The position numbers and the translations under genes were made by a program. This document shows positions 45,822 to 54,897 of a stretch of 64,000 nt of DNA, piece after piece (the first letter of the stretch is position 1; every line of letters starts with the position of its first letter). The notes under the pieces were generated by a model. It was not told the origin of the DNA and ran no database searches. It was given only the letters and a program-made list of their open reading frames with translations. Origin of the DNA: Candidatus Onthenecus intestinigallinarum (GTDB lineage: Bacteria; Bacillota; Clostridia; Christensenellales; Aristaeellaceae); assembly GCA_018713325.1 (NCBI GenBank), contig DVFJ01000009.1:121752-185751 (forward strand). Reading direction: 5' to 3'.

Positions 45822-45901
45822 GCAGAAAATTCCACCTTTCCGGGGCGGCGAACAGTCAAAGGGAAACGCCGCGGTCGGTCGGGCCTCACGGCCCATATCG
45901 C

Positions 45902-45910
45902 ATTATAGCA
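45902..45910 (-). promoter_or_regulatory. Extended -10 of the CotH-DUF4956-VTC operon
   Basis: The minus strand reads TGCTATAAT, a perfect -10 with TGn extension, about 80 bases upstream of the ATG at 45821. No matching -35 is clear. Confidence 0.55.
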
Positions 45911-46031
45911 CACAACAATAAGACGAGAAAAGCCCCCGCGTCGTTTCAACGGAAAAGAATCTCGCAAAAAAATCTTTTGCGCGCGGGAGAAAACGCGCGC
46001 CGCGCGCATACGCTGGTGGGCGAGGGGAGGG

Positions 46032-46856
46032 ATGGCCTTGCGCCTGGGGCTGGCACTGTGCGGCGAGGGCGTCGCGGCGGCGGCGCACGTGGGCGTGCTG
46101 CGCGCGCTGGCAGAGCGGTCGGTTGCGCCCGGCGCGCTTTGCGGCGCAGGCGGGGGCGCGCTGGCCGCGGCGCTGGCCGCGCTGGACGGGGCGCCGATGC
46201 AAAGCGCCGCGCTGGGCGCGGCGCTGGCCGGGAGGCACGCGTTGGGAGGCGAGGCGGCACGCGGACGCGCGCTCTCCCGCGCACTGCTCGCGCTCACGGA
46301 GGGTGCGCCAATGCGCGCATGCAAGACGCCGCTGGCGCTGCCGTGCGTGGCGGCGCTGTCGGGCAAGGGCCTGGCGTTCACGTCGGCGCCGGGCCTGCGC
46401 GCGCTGACGGAGCCCGCGGGGTCCGGGCTCGTCTTCACGCGCGAAGCCCCGCTGTGGCTGGGGGTGCGCGCGGCGATGAGCGCGCCGGCCTGGGTCACGC
46501 CTGCGTCATGGATGGATGTGCCGCTCATTGCGGCGCAGGAGCCCGAGGCATGCGCGCTGGCGCTGCGGGCATTGGGCGCGCAGGAGCTGCTCTTCGTCGT
46601 GCCGGTTTACCAGCCGGACGCTCAGCCGGACGCCTTCACGCGCTGCGCGCTGTGCCATGCGCGGCGCTTCGCCCGGATCGAGGGCGCGCGCGTGCTGACG
46701 CCGGCGATGCCGCGCGGCGTGGGCGCGCTGTCGGCGCGGCGGGCGACGGAATGCGAACAGGCGGGCTACGACTGCGCGGCGCGGGCGCTGGACGGACTGC
46801 TGACGGCCTGGGGCGTGAGCGGCGGGCGCATACTGCCCTTTCGTCCGCGCCGGTGA
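46032..46856 (+). CDS. Patatin-fold protein lacking the catalytic serine
   Basis: A 274-residue protein that follows the patatin-like phospholipase pattern but without its catalytic core. The oxyanion-hole loop reads LALCGEGVAAAAHVGVLRAL where GGGxRG is expected. The nucleophile elbow GxSxG reads GAGGG (residues 38-42), so Ser is Gly40. The second segment AAMSAPAWVTPASWMDVPL keeps the Asp (160) but not the following Gly. The helix-turn framework around these loops is well preserved. Alanine content is very high. ATG at 46032 follows GAGGGGAGGG. A binding or regulatory role is more likely than lipase activity. Confidence 0.6.
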   Translation: MALRLGLALCGEGVAAAAHVGVLRALAERSVAPGALCGAGGGALAAALAALDGAPMQSAALGAALAGRHALGGEAARGRALSRALLALTEGAPMRACKTPLALPCVAALSGKGLAFTSAPGLRALTEPAGSGLVFTREAPLWLGVRAAMSAPAWVTPASWMDVPLIAAQEPEACALALRALGAQELLFVVPVYQPDAQPDAFTRCALCHARRFARIEGARVLTPAMPRGVGALSARRATECEQAGYDCAARALDGLLTAWGVSGGRILPFRPRR

Positions 46857-46857
46857 A

Positions 46858-48405
46858 TCAGCCGATGGGCTGAACGGGCATCATGACCGTTCCCTCGCGG
46901 ACGTAGACGTATTCGAACACGGCGCCGTACTGGCGTCCGCCGACGGTGGTGGACAGGCGCAGCGCGTATTGGCCGGGCAGGACGTACTCGCCCTCGTCGT
47001 CGCGCCCGTCCCAGTAGAAGAGCGACGCCTCGGGCGTGAGCGCATTGGGCCTGGAGGGAACGGAGCGCGCGAGGCTGCGCACGTGCACGCCGAGCGCGGT
47101 GTACACATCCAGCGTAAGGGACACGGGAAAGTCGTGGAACGCTTCGATGACCAGCTCGCGCTCCTCGCCGAGCGTGAGCGAGAGCGGCGCGGCGAGCGAG
47201 AGCTGCGGATTGCCGACGATGGGCTGCACGGAGATGAGACGGCTCTCGGCGACCTCCGTGCCCGCATCAGACTCGGCGATCACCTGAAGCAGCGCATAGC
47301 CGGCCACGTCCGAGGCGAGCGAATCGACCGACAGCGACAGCGCGCGCTCCTTGCGTCCGGCGCGGACCATGCCGTCGGCGCTCTCGCTCGTATCCAGAAT
47401 GCGCTGGGCGCTTTCCCACATCCAGCGGCCCTGCTGGTGGTAGACGATCTGGTAGCTGATGCGCGCGTCGCGCAGCGCGGTAAAGGAGAACGTGAGCGTC
47501 GGATCGTCGTATGTGAGGATGGAATTCCCCAGCGAGAAGTAGGCGATCGCCGCGGTCGACGTATCGGGCACGGCCTGGACGTCATAGGAGAAGAGGACGA
47601 AGTCATCCTGCTCGGGATAGCACTGGACGCTGGAGGTACCGTTGGCCCGCAACAGATAGTCGGACAGCTCCTCGAGCGTGATCGCGCCGTCGCGGTTCTG
47701 GTCCGCCTCATACTGCCCGCCCTGGGGCGTCAGCGCATGGTAAAGGGCCAGCGCAAAGTACGACGAACCCTGCGCGCCGTAGCCGCCCGCGTTCCAGTAG
47801 AACGCATCCTCATAGCCGCCGCTGGAGGCGATGACCTTGTATCCCGCCCGGTTCAACGGCAGGCTCATCGAGCGCACGACGGACACGGGCATGCCCTTGC
47901 CGATGAACGCGCCGGAGTTGCACGCATCCAGTATGATGACCTTGGTGCCGGGCACGCCGTCCAGATACTCGGCCAGCTGCGCGGCGGTGATCGAGTCCTC
48001 GGCGACGCCGTTGCTGAGCAGCAGGCGCGCGGGCTCGTCCGGCCTGGAAGCGTCATACAGGCCGTGCGTACTCAGATAAAGAAGCGACACGTCGTCCTCC
48101 TGCGCGCCAGCAAACGCCTGGGCGATCGCCTCGCCCAGCGCGGCGGAGGAGGCGATCGTCCCATTCTCGACGCGCAGGTCCGACGGCGCGACGCTTTGGG
48201 CAAAGGCGCTCGTCAAGAGGCGCAGGTTGTTGCCGGCCGACGGCGCAATGCTCTCGGCGCTGAGAAAATTTTCACAGGCGACGAAGAGCGCACGAACCGA
48301 ACCCTCGCCCGTCGCGGACGTGGGGAAGAGCCACAGCGCAAGCAGCACCGCCGCGCAGAGCATATGACGCAGGAGCGTTTTTGTCCAGCCGACGCAGCGC
48401 ATCAT
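46858..48405 (-). CDS. Secreted caspase-fold protein with EF-hand and FlgD-like Ig domain
   Basis: A 515-residue exported protein. Signal peptide 1-34 (LLRHMLCAAVLLALWLFPTS) is followed by a peptidase C14 caspase domain (~35-225) with His114 in LLYLSTHGLYD and Cys162 in IILDACNSGAF. A canonical 12-residue EF-hand loop (DQNRDGAITLEE, 235-246) follows at once. Two beta domains come next; the last (~425-510) matches FlgD Ig-like folds (VYTALGVHVRSL, then FYWDGRDDEGEYVLPGQYAL). All catalytic residues are present, so it should be an active cysteine protease, possibly calcium-dependent. ATG at 48405 has GGAG seven bases upstream. Confidence 0.82.
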   Translation of the reverse strand: MMRCVGWTKTLLRHMLCAAVLLALWLFPTSATGEGSVRALFVACENFLSAESIAPSAGNNLRLLTSAFAQSVAPSDLRVENGTIASSAALGEAIAQAFAGAQEDDVSLLYLSTHGLYDASRPDEPARLLLSNGVAEDSITAAQLAEYLDGVPGTKVIILDACNSGAFIGKGMPVSVVRSMSLPLNRAGYKVIASSGGYEDAFYWNAGGYGAQGSSYFALALYHALTPQGGQYEADQNRDGAITLEELSDYLLRANGTSSVQCYPEQDDFVLFSYDVQAVPDTSTAAIAYFSLGNSILTYDDPTLTFSFTALRDARISYQIVYHQQGRWMWESAQRILDTSESADGMVRAGRKERALSLSVDSLASDVAGYALLQVIAESDAGTEVAESRLISVQPIVGNPQLSLAAPLSLTLGEERELVIEAFHDFPVSLTLDVYTALGVHVRSLARSVPSRPNALTPEASLFYWDGRDDEGEYVLPGQYALRLSTTVGGRQYGAVFEYVYVREGTVMMPVQPIG

Positions 48406-48627
48406 GCCTTCGCTCCGTTTCCGAGGGTCGATATACAAAGCCCATTATACCGCATCCCGCGCGCCGCGGGAAGCGAACGCACGATAAAAAGCGGATGAGA
48501 AATACAGCCGGAGATCCCTCTATATGTTATACGCAGAAAAGGGCGGGAAGGTTACAAAGATTTGAGAAAAAGACGACAATCTTCCCACTCCGCCTATAGC
48601 ATACCATCTTTTTGCGAAAACGTAAAG

Positions 48628-48655
48628 CCGGACCGCAAAAGCGGCCCGGCGGAGG
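48628..48655 (-). terminator. Terminator of the zinc-ribbon gene
   Basis: CCGGGCCGC and GCGGTCCGG (minus strand) pair around TTTT, followed by CTTTACGTTTT, ten bases after the stop. Confidence 0.6.
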
Positions 48656-48665
48656 GGAGGAGACG

Positions 48666-48935
48666 TCAGCCGTCGCGCCAGCGCTTGAGCTGCGGAAACA
48701 CGCGCCGCATGCGCTCGCGCGCCGCCTCCGGCGTCAGGCCGGGGCAGGCGGCCGTCTCCGGCCCGACGCAGAACTCGATCATCTCCTCCATCGTCCAGTC
48801 CGTGGTGAACGCGCCGTCCCGATAGCAATAGCTGCAGTAGTCCCGGCTGCGCGTGCCGTCCCGTTCGGTGCCGTATTCGCTGCCGGGCACGTCCATGGGC
48901 ATGCCGCAGCTCTGGCAGAAGGGTCTTTCGGTCAT
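48666..48935 (-). CDS. Small zinc-ribbon protein
   Basis: An 89-residue cytoplasmic protein with a predicted four-Cys zinc site: CQSCGMPM near the N-terminus and DYCSYCYRDG at residues 32-41. The rest (WTMEEMIEFCVGPE, then EAARERMRRVFPQLKRWR) is helical. It matches the 'putative zinc ribbon' family found widely in bacteria, function unknown. ATG at 48935 follows AAAGGAGGAC. It is followed by a terminator and stands alone. Confidence 0.85.
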   Translation of the reverse strand: MTERPFCQSCGMPMDVPGSEYGTERDGTRSRDYCSYCYRDGAFTTDWTMEEMIEFCVGPETAACPGLTPEAARERMRRVFPQLKRWRDG

Positions 48936-48998
48936 GGGGCAGTCCTCCTTTATTGCGTGGTGCCCCCATTGTACGCCCCCAAACCTGACAGCAGCGCG

Positions 48999-49910
48999 TC
49001 AGGTTTGACCGGATTCATATCTTTGGGCTACGCGCAGCGCCATCTCCCGCAGCCGCATGCGCGCCGTCTCGGGCGCGAGCACCTCCAGGGCGTCGCCATA
49101 GGAGAGCAGGAAGGAGAGCAATGCGCTGCCGGCCGGCAGAAACAGCCGCGCCGTGACGGAGCCGTCCGGGCCTTCCGAGAGCTGGGCGGGCGCGAAGTCG
49201 TCCATCGCGCGAAAGGCTGCCTCCGGCGCGATGCGCACGACGACCTCCTCGGGCGGCGCGTCGCCCCACCAGGCCACGTCGATGTCCGGCGCGTCCGGCA
49301 GGGCGTCCGGGAAGCGCTCCTGCGTGGCGCGCACGTCCGACATGCGCGAGAGGCGGAACGTGCGGTAGGCCTCCCGCTTGCAGCACCAGGCCTGCAGGTA
49401 CCACGCCGACGCCTTGAAGCACAATCGTGCCGGCCAGACGCGCCGCATCCGGCGCGAGCCGTCCGCCCCGCGGTAGGAAAACGTCACCACGCGCCGCTCG
49501 CGCAGCGCCGAGCGCAGCAGCGCGAACCGCTCGTCCTTCACCCCGGCCGCGCCCCAGGAGGACAGGTCGACCTCCAGCCAGTCCTGCGCCTCGCGTGTAA
49601 ACAGGCCCGAGAGCTTGCGCAGGGCCGAGCGCGCGTCCTGCTCCGACGCGGCCAGGCCCTTGACGGCCATGAGCAGCGCGTCCTTTTCGCCCTCGGACAG
49701 CGCGGCGCGCGAGAGCGTGAACCCCTCCATCAGCGCGATGCCGCCGCCGCGCCCGCGGCAGGCGTAGACGGGAATGCCCGCCGCGCTCAGCGCCTCCACG
49801 TCGCGATAGACCGTGCGCACGCTCACGCCCAGCCGCTCGGCCAGCTCGCCCGCCCGGACCTGCCTGCGCTCCAGCAGCGCGTACAGCACCTCGAACAGGC
49901 GCGCGGTCAT
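48999..49910 (-). CDS. HTH-WYL transcriptional regulator (YafY type)
   Basis: A 303-residue DNA-binding protein. A DeoR-like winged helix is at residues 1-60 (ERLGVSVRTVYRDVEALSAA). The WYL domain is at ~130-210 (RVVTFSYRGADGS, WYLQAWCCKREAYRTFRLSR). The C-terminal WCX extension follows to the end. WYL domains sense small ligands or nucleic acids and are common in DNA-damage and defence regulation. It is coupled to mutY by an ATGA overlap at 49907-49910, with GGAGGA inside mutY, so it is translated with this repair gene. Confidence 0.9.
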   Translation of the reverse strand: MTARLFEVLYALLERRQVRAGELAERLGVSVRTVYRDVEALSAAGIPVYACRGRGGGIALMEGFTLSRAALSEGEKDALLMAVKGLAASEQDARSALRKLSGLFTREAQDWLEVDLSSWGAAGVKDERFALLRSALRERRVVTFSYRGADGSRRMRRVWPARLCFKASAWYLQAWCCKREAYRTFRLSRMSDVRATQERFPDALPDAPDIDVAWWGDAPPEEVVVRIAPEAAFRAMDDFAPAQLSEGPDGSVTARLFLPAGSALLSFLLSYGDALEVLAPETARMRLREMALRVAQRYESGQT

Positions 49911-50971
49911 GTCGTTTCCTCCTCCCACTCGTCCAGCAGCTGCAGCGCGGCGATCCGGGCGGCCTTCATCGCCGTGGGCAACGGCAGCGCGCGCAGCGCC
50001 TGCGCGTCCACCCAGCGGCAGCCGGGCAGATCGGGCGCGTCCGGACTGGAGAGGGCATGCAGCGCCATCTCCCAGATGATGTGGGTGAACACGTGCCGCG
50101 CATCGCCCAGCGGCGCGTCGTACGCCGCCTGTATGCCGGTATCGGCCAACGCGCGTGCGAGCGACTCGGGCTGCGTCGCATCCTCAAAGAGCGGGAAGAC
50201 CCAAAGTCCGCCCAACAGGCGCTCGGCGCGTTGGCGCAGCAGCACGCGCCCGCCGCAGCGCACGATCGCCACGCCCATGCGCTGCACACGCTGGGGCCGA
50301 GCCTTCTTCTTGATGGGCAGATCCTGCGCGTCGCCGCGCGCACATGCGTCGCACTGCGCCTGCGCCGGGCACAGCAGGCAGCGCGGTGCGCCGGGCACGC
50401 AGACCGTCGCGCCCAGCTCCATCATCGCGTTGGTGAAGTCGCCCGTGCGCTCGGGCGGCACGAGCGACTGCGCGTGCGCGGCGATGGCGCGCCGCACCGG
50501 CGGGCGCGTGACGTCTTCCCGCACGCCCCAGAGCCGCGACACGACGCGTTCGACGTTGCCATCCACCGCAGCCACGCGCTCGCCAAAGCAGATCGATGCG
50601 ATCGCGCCTGCCGTGTACGGCCCGATGCCGGGCAGTCCGCGCAGCTGCGCGGACGTGGCGGGCAGCTCGCCACCATATTCGCAGACGATGCGCCGTGCGG
50701 CGGATTGCAGATTGCGCGCGCGGGAATAATATCCCAGGCCCTCCCAGGCCTTAAGCACGTCCTCCTCGGGCGCCTCCGCCAGCGCGCGCACGTCCGGGAA
50801 GCGCAGCACAAACCGCTCATAATAGGGAATCGCCGTCTCTGCGCGCGTCTGCTGGAGCATGATCTCCGAGATCCACACGCGATAGGGATCGCGCGTCTGC
50901 CGCCAGGGCAGCGCGCGGTGCCCGGCATCGTACCAGTCAAGCAGCGCGCGGGCAAATTGCGTTGTATCCAT
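49907..50971 (-). CDS. mutY: A/G-specific adenine glycosylase
   Basis: A 354-residue base-excision repair enzyme that removes adenine opposite 8-oxoguanine. Glu36 in WISEIMLQQTR and Asp137 in VAAVDGNVER are the catalytic residues, and the helix-hairpin-helix is LRGLPGIGPYTAGAI. The [4Fe-4S] cluster ligands are in CVPGAPRCLLCPAQAQC (C-x6-C-x2-C-x5-C). The C-terminal NUDIX-like domain (~225-350) reads the oxidised base. ATG at 50971 follows GGAGGTTTGCC. The frame is open upstream but without a site. Its stop overlaps the WYL regulator start. Confidence 0.96.
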   Translation of the reverse strand: MDTTQFARALLDWYDAGHRALPWRQTRDPYRVWISEIMLQQTRAETAIPYYERFVLRFPDVRALAEAPEEDVLKAWEGLGYYSRARNLQSAARRIVCEYGGELPATSAQLRGLPGIGPYTAGAIASICFGERVAAVDGNVERVVSRLWGVREDVTRPPVRRAIAAHAQSLVPPERTGDFTNAMMELGATVCVPGAPRCLLCPAQAQCDACARGDAQDLPIKKKARPQRVQRMGVAIVRCGGRVLLRQRAERLLGGLWVFPLFEDATQPESLARALADTGIQAAYDAPLGDARHVFTHIIWEMALHALSSPDAPDLPGCRWVDAQALRALPLPTAMKAARIAALQLLDEWEEETT

Positions 50972-51095
50972 GGCAAACCTCCGTGCTGCCATTGTAGCAC
51001 AGAGCGGATGCGCGCGCCAACGGGAAATCGTCCCGCCCGCATGAAGAGACAGAGGGCAAAAAGAAAAAATGCGAATTTTTGTGCAGATTTGCCAC

Positions 51096-51124
51096 TTGTC
51101 ACGGCGGGGAGAATGGCTTAAACT
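51096..51124 (+). promoter_or_regulatory. groESL promoter
   Basis: TTGTCA (51096-51101) and TAAACT (51119-51124) with 17-base spacing. Transcription would start about 51131, directly before the CIRCE operator. Confidence 0.7.
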
Positions 51125-51136
51125 AATCACCGTGAA

Positions 51137-51163
51137 TTAGCACTCGCTTCGTGAGAGTGCTAA
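51137..51163. promoter_or_regulatory. CIRCE element (HrcA operator)
   Basis: TTAGCACTC and GAGTGCTAA separated by nine bases: a perfect match to the CIRCE inverted repeat. HrcA is expected to bind it and repress groESL until heat shock. No hrcA lies in this window. Confidence 0.97.
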
Positions 51164-51224
51164 CAATAAAGGCGCAAAGAGATATTCCAGATGAGACAAC
51201 ATTCCATCAAGGAGGCATTGTTTT

Positions 51225-51509
51225 ATGAACGTAAAGCCGCTGTTTGACCGCGTGGTCATCAAGAACCTGGAGTCCGAAGAGATGAGCAAGGGTGGCATCA
51301 TCCTGGCCGGCAGCGCCAAGGAAAAGCCCCAGACCGCGCAGGTGCTGGCCGTGGGCCCCGGCGGCGTGGTGGACGGCAAGGATGTCACCATGCAGGTGCA
51401 GGTCGGCCAGAAGGTCATCTACTCCAAGTATGCCGGCACCGAGGTCAAGATCGACGGCGAAGAGCTGATCATCGTCCGTCAGAGCGACATCCTGGCCATC
51501 GTGGAATAA
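51225..51509 (+). CDS. groES: Co-chaperonin GroES
   Basis: A 94-residue subunit of the heptameric lid of the GroEL chamber. The family start MNVKPLFDRVVIKNLE, the mobile loop ESEEMSKGGIILAGSAKEKP and the C-terminal GEELIIVRQSDILAIVE are all present. ATG at 51225 follows AAGGAGGCATTGTTTT. It lies between the CIRCE element and groEL. Confidence 0.97.
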   Translation: MNVKPLFDRVVIKNLESEEMSKGGIILAGSAKEKPQTAQVLAVGPGGVVDGKDVTMQVQVGQKVIYSKYAGTEVKIDGEELIIVRQSDILAIVE

Positions 51510-51529
51510 GCCCGACAGTTTGGAATTAA

Positions 51530-53179
<1,650 letters not shown>

Positions 53180-53200
53180 GCCTGAATCCCCCAAACATCC

Positions 53201-53235
53201 AAACCGGCGTTCGCCTGATGGCGGACGCCGGTTTT
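53201..53235 (+). terminator. Terminator of groESL
   Basis: A 15-base stem with one G-T pair (53201-53215 with 53221-53235) ending in TTTT. Confidence 0.8.
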
Positions 53236-53269
53236 ACATTGCGCCGGGAGGATTTACCGAGGTTTTACC
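53233..53269 (+). promoter_or_regulatory. Pho-box-like repeats before the alkaline phosphatase gene
   Basis: TTTACA (53233-53238), TTTACC (53253-53258) and TTTACC (53264-53269). The last two are 11 bases apart, the helical spacing of Firmicutes PhoP repeats (TT[A/C/T]ACA). They lie about 32 bases before a TATCAT -10 (53301-53306). PhoP control is inferred from this and from the gene product. Confidence 0.4.
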
Positions 53270-53340
53270 GCGCGCACAACGGGCATTCATCTGCGGCTGT
53301 TATCATCTTCCCCGTACTGAAAAGAAGGAGGAAGAGACAA

Positions 53341-54825
53341 ATGATTCGCAAAATGCTCTCTGCGATGCTCTGCGTGGCCCTGCTGCTGGCGGGCTGTATC
53401 GCGCAGGCCCAGGACGCCGTCGAGGCGCCCGACGTGCCCAAGTACGTGTTCATGTTCATCGGCGACGGCCAGGGGCTGCCGCAGATCAACGCCACGCAGT
53501 ACTACCTGGGTACGCTGGCCAACCCCGACGCGGCGATGCCCACGCCGCAGGCGCTGTCCTTCACGCAGTTTCCCTACACGGGCATCATGACGACGTACGA
53601 CGCGACGTCGTTCTGCCCGGACTCCGCCTCGACCGCCACGTCCATGGCCAGCGGACATAAGACGCTGTCGGGCGTCATCAACTATGACACGGAGCTGACC
53701 GAGCCGTTCAAGCTCATCACCGAGTACGCCAAGGAGGCGGGCAGGAAGATCGGCGTGGTGACCAGCGTGTCGCTGGACCATGCGACCCCGGCCGCCTATT
53801 ACGCCAAGGTGACCAGCCGCAAGGACATGTATGGCATTGCCGTGCAGGGCCTGACGGGCACGACGCTCGACTACCTGGCCGGCGGCGGGTACGCGCAGCC
53901 GACGGGCGCGGAGGGCGACCAGCAGGATGTCCTGGCGATCGCCGAGGAGAACGGCTGGAACATCGCCAACACCAACGAAGCGATCCGCGCGCTGAACGCG
54001 GACAGCGGAAAGACCCTGGCCATCGCGCCGGATCTGGCGGGCGACGCGGCCATGCAGTGGGAGATCGACCGTCTGAACACCGAGGCCGCGGGCGGGGATT
54101 CGCTCTCCCTGGCGGAGATGGTCGAAGCCGGCATCCGCGTGCTGGACAATGAGAACGGCTTCTTCATGATGACCGAGGGCGGCAAGGTCGACTGGTCCTG
54201 CCACGCCAACGACGCCATGACCTCCATCTATGAGACGATCGCCTTTGCCGACGCGGTGCAGGTGGCCATCGACTTTGCGGCCGAGCATCCGGAAGAGACG
54301 CTCATCATCGTCACCGGCGACCATGAGACCGGCGGCCTGACGATCGGCTTTGCCGCCACCGCCTACGACACGCACTTCCAGTACCTGGCCAACCAGAAGG
54401 TCTCCTACGAGGCGTTCGACGCCCAGATTGCGGCGATGCGCGAGGCGGGCGCGAGCCTTGAGGATGCGCTGGCGGCCATCGAGACGAACTATGGGCTGAC
54501 CACTGCCGAGGGGCAGGATCTGACGCTGACCGCGGACGAACTGGAGCGCATCGAGGCCGCCTACGCGCTGAGCATGACCGCGCCTGAGGATCGCGAGCTG
54601 GGCGACGCGGAGGCCCTGGCCTACGGCGGATACGAGCCGCTGTCCATGGCGGTGTGCCACATCCTGAACAACAAGGCGGGCGTGGCCTTCACCTCCTACT
54701 CGCACACCGGACTGCAGATCCCGATCTACGCCATGGGTGTGAATGCGGAGCTGTTCGCGGGCGCCTACGATAACTGCGACATCTTCACGCACACCATGCA
54801 GGCGATGGGCCTGACGCAGGAATGA
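53341..54825 (+). CDS. Lipoprotein alkaline phosphatase
   Basis: A 494-residue phosphomonoesterase of the PhoA/alkaline phosphatase superfamily. The lipobox LLAGC gives lipid attachment at Cys19, so the enzyme is anchored outside the membrane. Metal and catalytic residues: Asp42 in FIGDGQG, nucleophile Ser95 in CPDSASTATSMASGHKT, VSLDHATPAAYY, EGGKVDWSCHAND and TGDHETGGL. ATG at 53341 follows AAGGAGGAAGAG. It releases phosphate from organic esters; the upstream repeats suggest induction in phosphate shortage. It is followed by a YibE/F gene after 72 bases. Confidence 0.95.
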   Translation: MIRKMLSAMLCVALLLAGCIAQAQDAVEAPDVPKYVFMFIGDGQGLPQINATQYYLGTLANPDAAMPTPQALSFTQFPYTGIMTTYDATSFCPDSASTATSMASGHKTLSGVINYDTELTEPFKLITEYAKEAGRKIGVVTSVSLDHATPAAYYAKVTSRKDMYGIAVQGLTGTTLDYLAGGGYAQPTGAEGDQQDVLAIAEENGWNIANTNEAIRALNADSGKTLAIAPDLAGDAAMQWEIDRLNTEAAGGDSLSLAEMVEAGIRVLDNENGFFMMTEGGKVDWSCHANDAMTSIYETIAFADAVQVAIDFAAEHPEETLIIVTGDHETGGLTIGFAATAYDTHFQYLANQKVSYEAFDAQIAAMREAGASLEDALAAIETNYGLTTAEGQDLTLTADELERIEAAYALSMTAPEDRELGDAEALAYGGYEPLSMAVCHILNNKAGVAFTSYSHTGLQIPIYAMGVNAELFAGAYDNCDIFTHTMQAMGLTQE

Positions 54826-54897
54826 CGCGCGGACGCGCAGGAAGGGCCGGGGCGACGCTCCGGCCCTTTCGGGCGCGCATGGGAAAGGAAGGACGCA

